Assembly (NCBI GenBank): GCA_963764235.1
Contig: CAVXRO010000007.1
Location: forward strand, 124,001-188,000
DNA from: DATFVA01 sp963764235
GTDB lineage: Bacteria > Bacteroidota > Ignavibacteria > Ignavibacteriales > Ignavibacteriaceae
Direction: 5' to 3'
DNA: 64,000 bases
Positions 16,992 to 25,748 of this stretch are shown here, piece by piece (position 1 is the stretch's first letter; each line of letters starts with the position of its first letter). The notes below the pieces were generated by a model that saw nothing but the letters and a program-made list of their open reading frames with translations, ran no database searches and was not told where the DNA came from. A program made the position numbers and the translations under genes.

Positions 16992-17666
16992 TTAGATTAG
17001 TTTATCCTTAGACGCTTTCTCAATTGCAGAAGCTTTTGAGTTTACGTTAAGTTTCTGATATATATTTTTAATATGAGTACGGACCGTTTCTTTATCTATG
17101 AAAAGTTCCCTTGCTATCATAGTATAACTTTTCCCTTTCGCCAGCAGCTGCAGTACTTCCGTTTCCCTCGGAGAAAGGGGAGAATGTATATTATGATGAA
17201 ATGATTGAATGACTTTACGCGCTATACCGGTACTCATTGGAGCCCCGCCCCTTAATACCTCCTCCAGCGAATCAAGTAATTTTCCAGGCGTGATATTTTT
17301 TATAAGATAACCCCCGGCACCGGCACACAATGCTTCAAATATATTTTCATCATCAGCATGAACGGTTACTACAATTATGTGTGTTTCGGGTTTTAACTTC
17401 TTTATTTTTTTAATACCTTCAATGCCTGACATTCCCTGCAGCCCGATATCCATTAAAACAATATCAGGATTTGTTTTCTGAAAATTTTTCAGGGCAATTT
17501 CACAACTTTCGTATCCTGCTGAACAAAGAAATCCTGAAGATTCGTTAATAAGTGAAATAAAACTTTCTCTTATTATCTCGTCGTCCTCTATTATTATCAG
17601 CTTTACTTTTTTGTCTTCCGGAGAATTCAAAGGATTTTCCGGGAGGGAGATGTTTTTTGTGAACAT
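16992..17666 (-). CDS. LuxR/NarL-family response regulator
   Basis: A 224-residue DNA-binding response regulator. The receiver domain (about 20-140) has the acidic pair EDD at 27-29, the phospho-acceptor Asp73 in IVLMDIGL, the switch Thr in VVTVHAD and the conserved Lys in GYLIKN. The LuxR-type helix-turn-helix covers about 163-215 (LSPRETEVLQLLAKG...VRTHIKNIYQKL). It lies 8 bp after the propeller-sensor kinase gene in the same transcript, so it is its cognate regulator. The shared box upstream of this operon and of two neighbouring cargo genes is the obvious candidate for its binding site, though that is inference. Confidence 0.95.
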   Translation of the reverse strand: MFTKNISLPENPLNSPEDKKVKLIIIEDDEIIRESFISLINESSGFLCSAGYESCEIALKNFQKTNPDIVLMDIGLQGMSGIEGIKKIKKLKPETHIIVVTVHADDENIFEALCAGAGGYLIKNITPGKLLDSLEEVLRGGAPMSTGIARKVIQSFHHNIHSPLSPRETEVLQLLAKGKSYTMIARELFIDKETVRTHIKNIYQKLNVNSKASAIEKASKDKLI

Positions 17667-17674
17667 ATTTACTG

Positions 17675-20600
17675 TTAGTTATAATGCATTTGCTTCCGGG
17701 GAATTTTACCTCTGAAAAAAATTCTTGTCCCGTTTCCGGGAGAGGATTCTACTTCAATTTTTGCTGAAAGTTTTTCGGCTCTCTGCCTCATATTCCTGAG
17801 ACCATTACCCTTGCCTGAGAATTCCGGTATAAATCCACAACCGTTATCAGAAAGGGTCAGCTCCAGTTCATTATTTTTCATTCTTGAATTTATACAGATT
17901 CTCGTACTCATGCCATGCTTCAGGGCATTATTCATTCCTTCTTTAATGATCAGGGACAGGTGTCTCTTCCATTCAGTGGTAAGGTTCATGGACTTCAGTG
18001 ACTCATCGAGACCGCTAACCTCAAAATAAATATTCGAATCTTCAAATAATTCATCTCCGAAATCCTTCAGCCTTATAATTAGTTCATAAAGGGAATCTTT
18101 CCGGGGATCTATTGCCCATATAAAATCTTTTGTACCTTCAAAAAGATCTGCTGAATTAAGTGAGATTTTATCCAGGATCTCACGTATATCAGCCGAACTG
18201 TTTCCCATTTTTCGTTTTAGTATTTCCGACAACAATGAAATTCTGGTTAAACGATGTCCCAGTTCATCGTGAAAATCTTCAGCTGTTTTCCTCCGCAGCT
18301 TTTCACTTTCCATCTCTTTTATTTTTTCAATTTCAAGCACATGCTTCACTTTTTGCCTTATCCGAAGCCTGTAAACGAAATATACTGATCCTGCAAGCAG
18401 CAATATCAAAGCTGCATTGAACAAGGAAGTTTTCCAGAAGGGAGGTAAAATGGTAAAATTCAGAACTGCTTCATTGGGATTAAAAATTCCAGTGCTGCTG
18501 CTTCCTTTTACCCTGAAGGTATATTTACCAGGAGGCAGACTCGTATAGTCCACACTGTTTTTATTTCCCGCATCTATCCAATCTTTATCCAGACCGTCAA
18601 GTTTGTATCTATACCTGTTCTTTGCAGGATTATTATAATCCAGTGATATGAACCGGATATTAAGAAAATTTTCATCGTATTTAAGGATTATATCTTTTTT
18701 ATTCAATACTTCCGTCAATCCGCCGTTATTATTCGTTTTACTGAATGAGGTAATGTAAACCGCCGGTATGTATTTCTCATCCGCTCTGCGGGATGTATTT
18801 ATTATATCTAGACCGTTTGTCCCGCCGAGATAAATTTCACCAGTATTATCAGCCAGGGAGGAATGATTAAAATAAAAATTATTCAGTAGTCCATCCTCTT
18901 TACTATAATTTCTAAATACATTTCCTACGATGTTATATTCTGAAACCCCGTAATTCGTACCTATCCACATATTCTTTTTTTTATCTTCTATTATCGAGCT
19001 TATTACACTATTGGGCAGACCATCCTTTTCAAAGTAGTGATCAAAGGTTCCGGAAGTTTCATCAAATTTATTTAGTCCGTTTGCCGTCCCTGCCCAGAGA
19101 TTTCCGTATGAATCTCTGATTATTGAAAATATGTAATCATTACTGAGGCTTCTTTTATCGCTAAGAAGATGAGTGTAGATTTTAAATGAACTGTCGCTGC
19201 AATTCATTTGTATTAGTCCGCCGTAAGTTCCTATCCAGACAAGACTATTATCCAATCTATCCTTGTACAATGTCAGGATATAATCCGTATGATTGTTATT
19301 AGTGGGGAATTGTTTTGAACTATAGTGATCCAGAGAACCGGATCCAGGTGAATATACAAACAGACCATAACCTGCCGTTCCGATAAATATCCGGCCGCTA
19401 TACCTTATGATTGAGTTAATGCAAGCGCTATTCAGTATTTGGTTTTCTGCAGAATCAAATGGGGGCTGTTTGAATTTCCGGGCTTTCTTATCGAATAACT
19501 TCAAACCTTTAACTGTACCCGTCCATATAAAATTAACGTCAGAAAGCAGGGAAGTGATTCTATTTTCAGAACGTTCCTCAGAGTAAAACCTTTCAAATGT
19601 CTTTTCCTGTCTATCAAATTTATTGAGTCCATTCCTGGTCCCTACCCATATATCATCCTCTTCATCTGCACAAAAAGAGGTGACAGAATTGCTGCTCAAA
19701 CTTTTAACATTTCCGGGTTGGTTTATAAAAGATGTAAACCTTGAAGGAAGATTCCTTAATTTATTTATCCCATCGCCATAAGAATTTATCCAGAGTATTC
19801 CTGAACTGCCTGCTGCCAGGTTCAGTATACTATTACCCGCTAAAGATGCCGGATCTCCCGGATCAGCCCTGTATCCTGTTATTTCATCTGTTTCAGAATT
19901 TATTTTATAAAGTCCCTGGTTTGTTCCTGTCCATATTTGATTATCCTTTATACAGAAACTATAGATGAATTTATTATTAAGGACAGGATAGTTCTTTCTT
20001 ATAAGCTGACCTTCGGTTCTATCAAGAACGTATATGCCGCCAGGAGTCCCAATCCAGAGAGTCCCTTTTTTATCCCCTATTGCAGTATTTACAGAAATAT
20101 CATTCCGGCTTTTAATTGATACGAATGAATCCGATTCCTCATTATACTTTGCCAGACCGCTTCTGCTGCAAATCCAAAGAATACCATCATCATCCTTGTA
20201 AATATTCCGGATGTGATTATCCGGGATACTTTTTGGATCATCCGGATTATGAGTGTAGGAAACAAAATGGTGCTTGTCAGGGATATACTTATCTATTCCT
20301 GCCGTTTCAGTACCCAGCCATAAATTGCCTTTATTGTCTTCACATATCGCCCATATTACGTTATCTGAAATTCCGTTCTTTACACTGGCATCATTCACAA
20401 GCCTGGTAAACTTTCCGGTTTCCGGTTCGAGTTTATTTAATCCTCCCCCCCAGGTGCCTATCCAGATATTGTTGTTTGAATCCTCGTAAAGGGAAACAAT
20501 ATCATCAAAAGAAATTGAATTAGGATTTACCGGGTCGTTCTTATAAATTCTATAATCACTACCGTCATATTTAACCAACCCGTACATCGTTCCAAACCAC

Positions 20601-20773
20601 AGAAAACCCTTATGATCCTGCATCATACAATAAGTAAGGTTTAATGCGGCTCCTTCATCTAGCGAAAGGTGTTCAAATTTAACTTTATTGTTTGCGTTTT
20701 CCGGAAAGAGGTATGCAGCGTAAAGCAGTATCAATAATATTACTATTACGAATTTAATTTTTGTTGAAACCAT
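17675..20773 (-). CDS. Two-component sensor kinase with periplasmic two-propeller sensor
   Basis: A 1032-residue membrane sensor. A signal peptide/TM anchor at 5-24 is followed by about fourteen Reg_prop repeats (for example GFLWFGTMYGLVKYDG, NIWIGTWGGGLNKL) forming two seven-bladed propellers, a Y_Y_Y Ig-like domain at about 690-770, a transmembrane helix at about 778-798, and a HisKA_3 phosphoacceptor domain with DFHDELGHRLTRI (His near residue 837). An HATPase_c domain follows, with IIKEGMNNALKHG and DNGCGF. This is the classic Bacteroidetes sensor layout, as in hybrid two-component systems that sense glycan fragments, but here the regulator is a separate LuxR protein. Ligand unknown. Confidence 0.95.
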   Translation of the reverse strand: MVSTKIKFVIVILLILLYAAYLFPENANNKVKFEHLSLDEGAALNLTYCMMQDHKGFLWFGTMYGLVKYDGSDYRIYKNDPVNPNSISFDDIVSLYEDSNNNIWIGTWGGGLNKLEPETGKFTRLVNDASVKNGISDNVIWAICEDNKGNLWLGTETAGIDKYIPDKHHFVSYTHNPDDPKSIPDNHIRNIYKDDDGILWICSRSGLAKYNEESDSFVSIKSRNDISVNTAIGDKKGTLWIGTPGGIYVLDRTEGQLIRKNYPVLNNKFIYSFCIKDNQIWTGTNQGLYKINSETDEITGYRADPGDPASLAGNSILNLAAGSSGILWINSYGDGINKLRNLPSRFTSFINQPGNVKSLSSNSVTSFCADEEDDIWVGTRNGLNKFDRQEKTFERFYSEERSENRITSLLSDVNFIWTGTVKGLKLFDKKARKFKQPPFDSAENQILNSACINSIIRYSGRIFIGTAGYGLFVYSPGSGSLDHYSSKQFPTNNNHTDYILTLYKDRLDNSLVWIGTYGGLIQMNCSDSSFKIYTHLLSDKRSLSNDYIFSIIRDSYGNLWAGTANGLNKFDETSGTFDHYFEKDGLPNSVISSIIEDKKKNMWIGTNYGVSEYNIVGNVFRNYSKEDGLLNNFYFNHSSLADNTGEIYLGGTNGLDIINTSRRADEKYIPAVYITSFSKTNNNGGLTEVLNKKDIILKYDENFLNIRFISLDYNNPAKNRYRYKLDGLDKDWIDAGNKNSVDYTSLPPGKYTFRVKGSSSTGIFNPNEAVLNFTILPPFWKTSLFNAALILLLAGSVYFVYRLRIRQKVKHVLEIEKIKEMESEKLRRKTAEDFHDELGHRLTRISLLSEILKRKMGNSSADIREILDKISLNSADLFEGTKDFIWAIDPRKDSLYELIIRLKDFGDELFEDSNIYFEVSGLDESLKSMNLTTEWKRHLSLIIKEGMNNALKHGMSTRICINSRMKNNELELTLSDNGCGFIPEFSGKGNGLRNMRQRAEKLSAKIEVESSPGNGTRIFFRGKIPRKQMHYN

Positions 20774-20866
20774 TACTGATCTTTTTTTAATAGTTAGTTG
20801 CTGGAATAATCCGAAGATATAAATTTCATATTAAATATACTTAACAATTTTCTCACAATAATCACG

Positions 20867-20879
20867 CAGAATGGGGGAG
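20867..20879 (-). promoter_or_regulatory. Shared G-rich box, copy C
   Basis: CAGAATGGGGGAG on the plus strand, 94 bp upstream of the sensor kinase start. Its centre is about 37 bp upstream of a TATATT (20834-20839), the same spacing as in copy B. It also lies 78 bp before the divergent acyl-CoA synthetase gene. Confidence 0.4.
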
Positions 20880-20956
20880 ATTACAGCCGGTTTTTTAGGG
20901 AAAAACTATCAATTATTGTAATTTTGGAGAAATTGTTTTATTCACTAGGGGATTCT

Positions 20957-23014
20957 ATGGAATCTATAATAAATAAATTTTTTTATCCCCGGTCGCTCTG
21001 CATTGTTGGTGCATCCGGGAAAAAGGGAAATCTTGGTTATGAATTAACAAGCTGTGTAAAAACATACGGTTATACAGGGAAGTTATTTTTAGTAAACCCT
21101 AAAACCGAAGAAATCCTCGGAACAAAATGCCACCCATCTGTTCCGGCAATCAAAGAAGATATTGACCTCGCAATTGTAATGGTACCGAAGCAGTTCGTTG
21201 AAGAAACTATTCAGCAGCTGCTTGACAAAAAAGTCACTTCAATAATCCTGATTACAGCCGGGTTTAAAGAAACCGGGGAGGAAGGTGCAGATAAAGAAGT
21301 GCAGCTTGCACAGCTGGTAAAATCTAACGGTGCCAGGATGGTTGGTCCTAATTGTATGGGTATTATAAACACCTTCAGTTCTGTAAAACTTAACGCTACA
21401 TTTGTTGCAGAGAGGCCCGAGACAGGCACAATGGCTTTCCTGTCCCAGAGCGGAGCAATAGGCGCAGCTGTTCTTAATTCTTTAAGAGAAACAGATATCC
21501 GTTTCGGACATTTCATAAGCGTCGGTAATAAGGCGGATATGAGCGAGAATGATTTTCTCGATTACTGGCAGAATGACGAAAATATTAATGTCATCACTCT
21601 GTACCTTGAAAGCTTTGCTGACGGGGAGAAGTTTATCAGGAAATTTATCGAAGGAAAGATAACAAAGCCGGTGATTATTCTTAAGGGGGGCAGAACAGCA
21701 GGCGGAATGAAAGCTGCTTCATCTCATACAGGTGCCCTGGGAAGCAGCGATAAAGTTGTGGATTCAATCCTTCGCCAGTTCAACCTGATAAGAACCGATG
21801 ACCTGAACCAGCTGTTTAATACGGCTAAAGGATTCGAGATTTTCCCGCTTCCGAAAGGGAAGAAAATCGCTGTGATAACAAACGCAGGCGGACCGGCGAT
21901 CCTTGCCGTTGATTCGATTGAGAAAAATGGATTGAAACTTGCTGAACTTTCTCAGCGTACCAAAAAGAAACTCAGGGAAATTATTCATCCGGAAGGAAGT
22001 GTAAATAATCCTGTCGATCTTCTGCCGGGAGGTACAGCAGAAGGCTATCACGATTCAATTGAGCTTCTCTTAAAGGATGATAATGTAGACGCCGTAATCT
22101 CAGTATTTGTAGAACCTATAATGGTTAAGGCACTTCCCGTGATTGATCTTATCAACAGCATAAAATCTGATAAACCGCTGCTACAGGCAGTAATGCCTCT
22201 TCCCGAGTTCTGGGAGGAATACAGAAAGAATTCTAAATATAGACTTCCTCTATTTAGGAATCCTGAGGACCCGGCTGTGGTCCTCTCAAATATGTACTAT
22301 TTTTCTGCTGGAAGGAACAATGAGAAACGCCTGCTGCCAGGAAGATATGAAAAAACCGTATTATCAGCTCAGAAATCCGGCTTCATTGGGGCAGAGCAAA
22401 TTTCACAATTCTCGGAAAAATACAATCTGCCGGCAGTTCAGTCATCATACCTTGAATATGATGCATTGAAAACCAGTGACATAAAATTTCCTGTTGTATT
22501 AAAAGCAGTCGGAGAGGGGATTATCCACAAGACTGAATTGAATGCGGTACGACTGAATATCAAATCGCGTGAGGAATTAATCTCTGAAACGGATAAAATG
22601 CTTTATGATTTTAAAAATAAAAATATTAATATTAACACGTTTCTCATTCAGCCTTTTATTAAAACCAGGCACGAGATCCTTATCGGAGGATTTCGTGATA
22701 AAGATTTTGGTCCTATGATTATGTTCGGAACAGGCGGAAAATATGTCGAGGTCTATGAAGATACTTCGATGCGTTCTGCTTATGTGACTGAAAAAGACGT
22801 TCTGGAAATGATCGATGAAACCCGGATAGGTAAAATTTTAAGAGGCGTCAGAGGTGAAACACCTGCTGATATTCAAAGAATTAAAAATGTTATACGTTCT
22901 GTCGCACAGATGATGCTTGATAATGAAAGCATAAGCGAGTGCGATCTGAACCCTCTGATTGTTGATGAAAATAATGAACTTTACGCAGTCGATATCAGAA
23001 TTAAAACCAGTTAA
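20957..23014 (+). CDS. ADP-forming acyl-CoA (acetyl-CoA) synthetase, fused alpha-beta
   Basis: About 685 residues. The enzyme interconverts acyl-CoA, ADP and phosphate with the free acid, CoA and ATP, conserving thioester energy as ATP in fermentative metabolism. Alpha part: CoA-binding Rossmann domain (SLCIVGASGKKGNLGYE) and two succinyl-CoA-synthetase-like flavodoxin folds, with the phosphohistidine in ASSHTGALGSSD near residue 250. Beta part from about 470: ATP-grasp domain (PVVLKAVGEGIIHKTE, IGGFRDKDFGPMIMFGTGG). I chose the ATG at 20957, preceded by AGGGG at 20947-20951 and aligning with family N-termini (FFYPRSLCIVGAS), over an in-frame TTG at 20924. It is followed with no gap by an LD-carboxypeptidase gene. 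Confidence 0.92.
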   Translation: MESIINKFFYPRSLCIVGASGKKGNLGYELTSCVKTYGYTGKLFLVNPKTEEILGTKCHPSVPAIKEDIDLAIVMVPKQFVEETIQQLLDKKVTSIILITAGFKETGEEGADKEVQLAQLVKSNGARMVGPNCMGIINTFSSVKLNATFVAERPETGTMAFLSQSGAIGAAVLNSLRETDIRFGHFISVGNKADMSENDFLDYWQNDENINVITLYLESFADGEKFIRKFIEGKITKPVIILKGGRTAGGMKAASSHTGALGSSDKVVDSILRQFNLIRTDDLNQLFNTAKGFEIFPLPKGKKIAVITNAGGPAILAVDSIEKNGLKLAELSQRTKKKLREIIHPEGSVNNPVDLLPGGTAEGYHDSIELLLKDDNVDAVISVFVEPIMVKALPVIDLINSIKSDKPLLQAVMPLPEFWEEYRKNSKYRLPLFRNPEDPAVVLSNMYYFSAGRNNEKRLLPGRYEKTVLSAQKSGFIGAEQISQFSEKYNLPAVQSSYLEYDALKTSDIKFPVVLKAVGEGIIHKTELNAVRLNIKSREELISETDKMLYDFKNKNININTFLIQPFIKTRHEILIGGFRDKDFGPMIMFGTGGKYVEVYEDTSMRSAYVTEKDVLEMIDETRIGKILRGVRGETPADIQRIKNVIRSVAQMMLDNESISECDLNPLIVDENNELYAVDIRIKTS

Positions 23015-24055
23015 ATGAAAAGAAAAAACTTTTTGAAGTCGGCAGGACTTGCCGCCGCCGCCACAGCATTTCCACTGAAGAAAATCTACCCAAATCTGCC
23101 TCCCGTTGAGAGGATTAAACCACCCCGACTGGAACCAGGAGATACCCTGGGACTGATTGCTCCGGGTAGTTATATCGATGGTCAGCAGCTGAATGATTCG
23201 ATAAAAAATCTTAATCAACTCGGCTTTAATGTAGTTTATAATAATTCCATTCTCTCAAGAAACGGATATTTCTCAGGGACTGACAAACAGAGAGCCTCGG
23301 ATGTCAATCAGATGTTCTACCGGAAAGACGTTAACGGCATTGTTTGTGTCAGGGGCGGCTACGGCTGTACAAGAATTTTACCTTTGCTTAATTATAACGT
23401 CATTAGAATAAACCCGAAAGTAATAATAGGCTACAGCGATGTCACATCATTGCTGTATGGGATTTATAAGGAAACCGGATTAATCTGTTTCCACGGACCT
23501 GTCGGCACTTCCACCTATAATGATTTCACAGTTGAATACTTCAGGAAAACTCTGATGGATCCTGAAGATAAACTCGTGCTGCATAATCCGACACCTGAAT
23601 CGGCTGATGAAGAATTTAAACCATTTACAATCCGGGATGGAATTGTAAGTGGGGAATTGATCGGCGGTAATTTATCGGTTGTTGTATCATTGATCGGAAC
23701 ACCCTATGATATTGATACAAAAAACAAGATAATTTTTCTCGAGGAAATGTCGGAAGACCCTTACAGGATTGACAGGATGCTGACCCAGATGAGGATGGCC
23801 GGAAAATTTGACGGAGCGGCGGGAGTTGCCCTGGGTGTATTTAAGGACTGTAGGCCTTCCGAAAAATCATCTTTTGATACTTCCTTCACCCTGCAGGAAG
23901 TCCTGAAGAACAGACTCGCTGATCTTAATACCCCCGTTGTATACGGGATGTCATTCGGACACGTTAAAAATAAATTTGTTCTTCCGGCAGGACTAAAAGC
24001 TGAACTTGACTCTTCGAAACAGACAATTACTTTCCTGGAAAATGCAGTTTCCTAA
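23015..24055 (+). CDS. LD-carboxypeptidase (S66 family) with signal peptide
   Basis: A 346-residue serine peptidase of the LdcA/MccF family, which trims the terminal D-Ala from L,D-linked tetrapeptides during peptidoglycan recycling or cleaves microcin-like acyl-adenylates. The nucleophile Ser is in IIGYSDVTSLL, the catalytic Glu lies in GELIGGNLSVV and the catalytic His in MSFGHVKNKFVLPAG. The N-terminus has an export-signal-like stretch (basic MKRKN, then alanine-rich to about residue 20), pointing to a periplasmic form unlike cytosolic E. coli LdcA. The start codon abuts the previous stop codon (TAAATG), so it is translationally coupled to the synthetase. Its end overlaps the convergent K+ channel gene by 4 bp. 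Confidence 0.9.
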   Translation: MKRKNFLKSAGLAAAATAFPLKKIYPNLPPVERIKPPRLEPGDTLGLIAPGSYIDGQQLNDSIKNLNQLGFNVVYNNSILSRNGYFSGTDKQRASDVNQMFYRKDVNGIVCVRGGYGCTRILPLLNYNVIRINPKVIIGYSDVTSLLYGIYKETGLICFHGPVGTSTYNDFTVEYFRKTLMDPEDKLVLHNPTPESADEEFKPFTIRDGIVSGELIGGNLSVVVSLIGTPYDIDTKNKIIFLEEMSEDPYRIDRMLTQMRMAGKFDGAAGVALGVFKDCRPSEKSSFDTSFTLQEVLKNRLADLNTPVVYGMSFGHVKNKFVLPAGLKAELDSSKQTITFLENAVS

Positions 24056-25059
24056 TCCCTGTTCTCGGTAAGGCACATTTTATTCAGCTTCTGAAGACTT
24101 GTGTTTTCCCCTATTGCAATGAGCTTATCACCTGCTTCAATCCTTGCCGATGATAAAGGATTGTAAATGAACTTGCCTGATTTCTTATAGATTGAAACGA
24201 TAATAATGTTCATCTCTTTCCTGATTGGAAGTTCATTAAGAGTCTTATTGACAAGGGATGAATCAGGGTGAACAATTACTTCCTCAATATTCAGATCAAC
24301 ATTTTTTTCCCTCGCAATGCTGTCTATAAACTCAATAACTCCCGGGCGGAGAAGCAGTTCGGCCATCCGTGTCCCGCCTATCTCATAAGGTTTTACCACC
24401 CGGCTGGCTCCGGCTTTCATAAGCTTCGATTCCGTCTCTTCCTCCACCGCTCTGGCCACTATGTAAATATCAGGATTCAGTACTTTTGAGGATAAAGTTG
24501 CAAAAACATTCTCTGCATCTGATGATAATACAGCCACCAATCCTTTTGCTCTCTTTATCCCTGCGGAAGTGAGAACTTCATCGCTGGTTGCATCTCCGTT
24601 CATAAACATAAACCCCCGGTTTATCAGCCTGTCAATTTTTTCTGAATTGTTTTCAATAACCACAAAATCAACTTTTGCTTCTGCAAGCTCATCACAAATG
24701 AACCTTCCCATTCTCCCGTAGCCGCACACGATATAGTGATTTTTCAGCTGTTCAACCTTTTTACTCATCTTCCTTCTCCTGTATATTTGAGTTTCAAATA
24801 CAAGCTGTGCCGCTCTTCCGCCGGTATATGCGATTGAACCGATACCCATTATTATCAGAATTATGGTAAAAAATCTTCCAGGCTGGGAGAGAGGGTGTGT
24901 TTCAGCGAATCCGGTTGTGGAAATAGTGATCACTGTCATGTAAATTGCATCAAGAATATGCCACTTTTCAATAATCATATATCCTGCAGTCCCTGTTACT
25001 ATGGTAAAGAACAGGATTGCAAGTCCGAACCGAAGCTGTCTTAATGTTTTGTCAACCAT
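24052..25059 (-). CDS. Potassium channel protein with RCK (TrkA-N/TrkA-C) domains
   Basis: A 335-residue two-TM channel. TM1 at about 10-30, pore helix and filter at about 38-54, TM2 at about 60-82, then an RCK_N NAD-binding domain (HYIVCGYGRMGRFICDEL at about 108-125) and an RCK_C domain from about 245. It would form a tetrameric, ligand-gated K+ channel. The filter reads T-T-G-F-A-E (48-53) where T-V-G-Y-G-D or T-V-G-F-G-E is usual, so the second filter glycine is Ala. RCK_C domains are known cyclic di-AMP or nucleotide sensors in other bacteria, which could link it to the diadenylate cyclase at the start of the window; that is inference. Confidence 0.9.
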   Translation of the reverse strand: MVDKTLRQLRFGLAILFFTIVTGTAGYMIIEKWHILDAIYMTVITISTTGFAETHPLSQPGRFFTIILIIMGIGSIAYTGGRAAQLVFETQIYRRRKMSKKVEQLKNHYIVCGYGRMGRFICDELAEAKVDFVVIENNSEKIDRLINRGFMFMNGDATSDEVLTSAGIKRAKGLVAVLSSDAENVFATLSSKVLNPDIYIVARAVEEETESKLMKAGASRVVKPYEIGGTRMAELLLRPGVIEFIDSIAREKNVDLNIEEVIVHPDSSLVNKTLNELPIRKEMNIIIVSIYKKSGKFIYNPLSSARIEAGDKLIAIGENTSLQKLNKMCLTENRD

Positions 25060-25179
25060 TTATTGTAAATTTATATAAAGATTAACATTAAAATAATAAA
25101 AGATGAATTAAATCAGCTTGAAAAGGACACGAACGGGTAAGTATATTCTTTTAATCATTCTTGAATTTTAGAGGAGCCT

Positions 25180-25722
25180 ATGAAAACCTGGTTATTAAGT
25201 ATCACCGGATTATTACTGGTTTTTAATCTTTCAGGCTGCATCGATTTTTATAAGGTTTCATATGAAATTAACCTTGAAACACAGGATAAAGGTACAGCCG
25301 TTGTCCATCTTTACGACCTGAGATCGGATGCAGCCACTGAGAAGGATTTTGAAACCGACAAACAAAACATCTTCCAGTTTGCATTGAAGAGCGATGACTT
25401 CCTTCAGTCTATGAAGCAGGAAGGTAAGAATATTAAGTCCCGGGAACTTTATGTTTCAGGCGACACTCTTGATGCAAACGTTGTATATACCTTCGATTCC
25501 ATAACGAGCGTAGAAAATATGCAGCATGATGCAGGATTCTTTTACCTTACACTTGAGCCAAACGACAGTGTGGTTTCAACTAACGGAGAGATTATTACAT
25601 CTAAGGACCGGAAAAGGATTTTATGGGACAGGTCAATGAAAACTCTCAGATTTGAGATCCTTAGCAATACGTTCACTGGTAACTCATTCAAGATGCTCGG
25701 TCCATATTATAAACCTGAATAA
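25180..25722 (+). CDS. Putative lipoprotein of unknown function
   Basis: A 180-residue protein with a lipoprotein signal: MKTW, a hydrophobic core and the lipobox N-L-S-G-C with Cys20. The mature part alternates beta-prone segments and charged loops (YEINLETQDKGTAVVHLYDLRSD) and shows no recognised motif. A GAGG ribosome-binding site precedes the ATG. It is 26 bp upstream of priA on the same strand and may share its transcript, with no evident functional tie. Confidence 0.72.
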   Translation: MKTWLLSITGLLLVFNLSGCIDFYKVSYEINLETQDKGTAVVHLYDLRSDAATEKDFETDKQNIFQFALKSDDFLQSMKQEGKNIKSRELYVSGDTLDANVVYTFDSITSVENMQHDAGFFYLTLEPNDSVVSTNGEIITSKDRKRILWDRSMKTLRFEILSNTFTGNSFKMLGPYYKPE

Positions 25723-25748
25723 AGTCTGTTCTTTAATTTTATCCAAAT

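Noticed and set aside
20924..20956. TTG at 20924 as the start of the acyl-CoA synthetase
   Set aside because: The ATG at 20957 has an AGGGG ribosome-binding site at good spacing and fits the family N-terminus.
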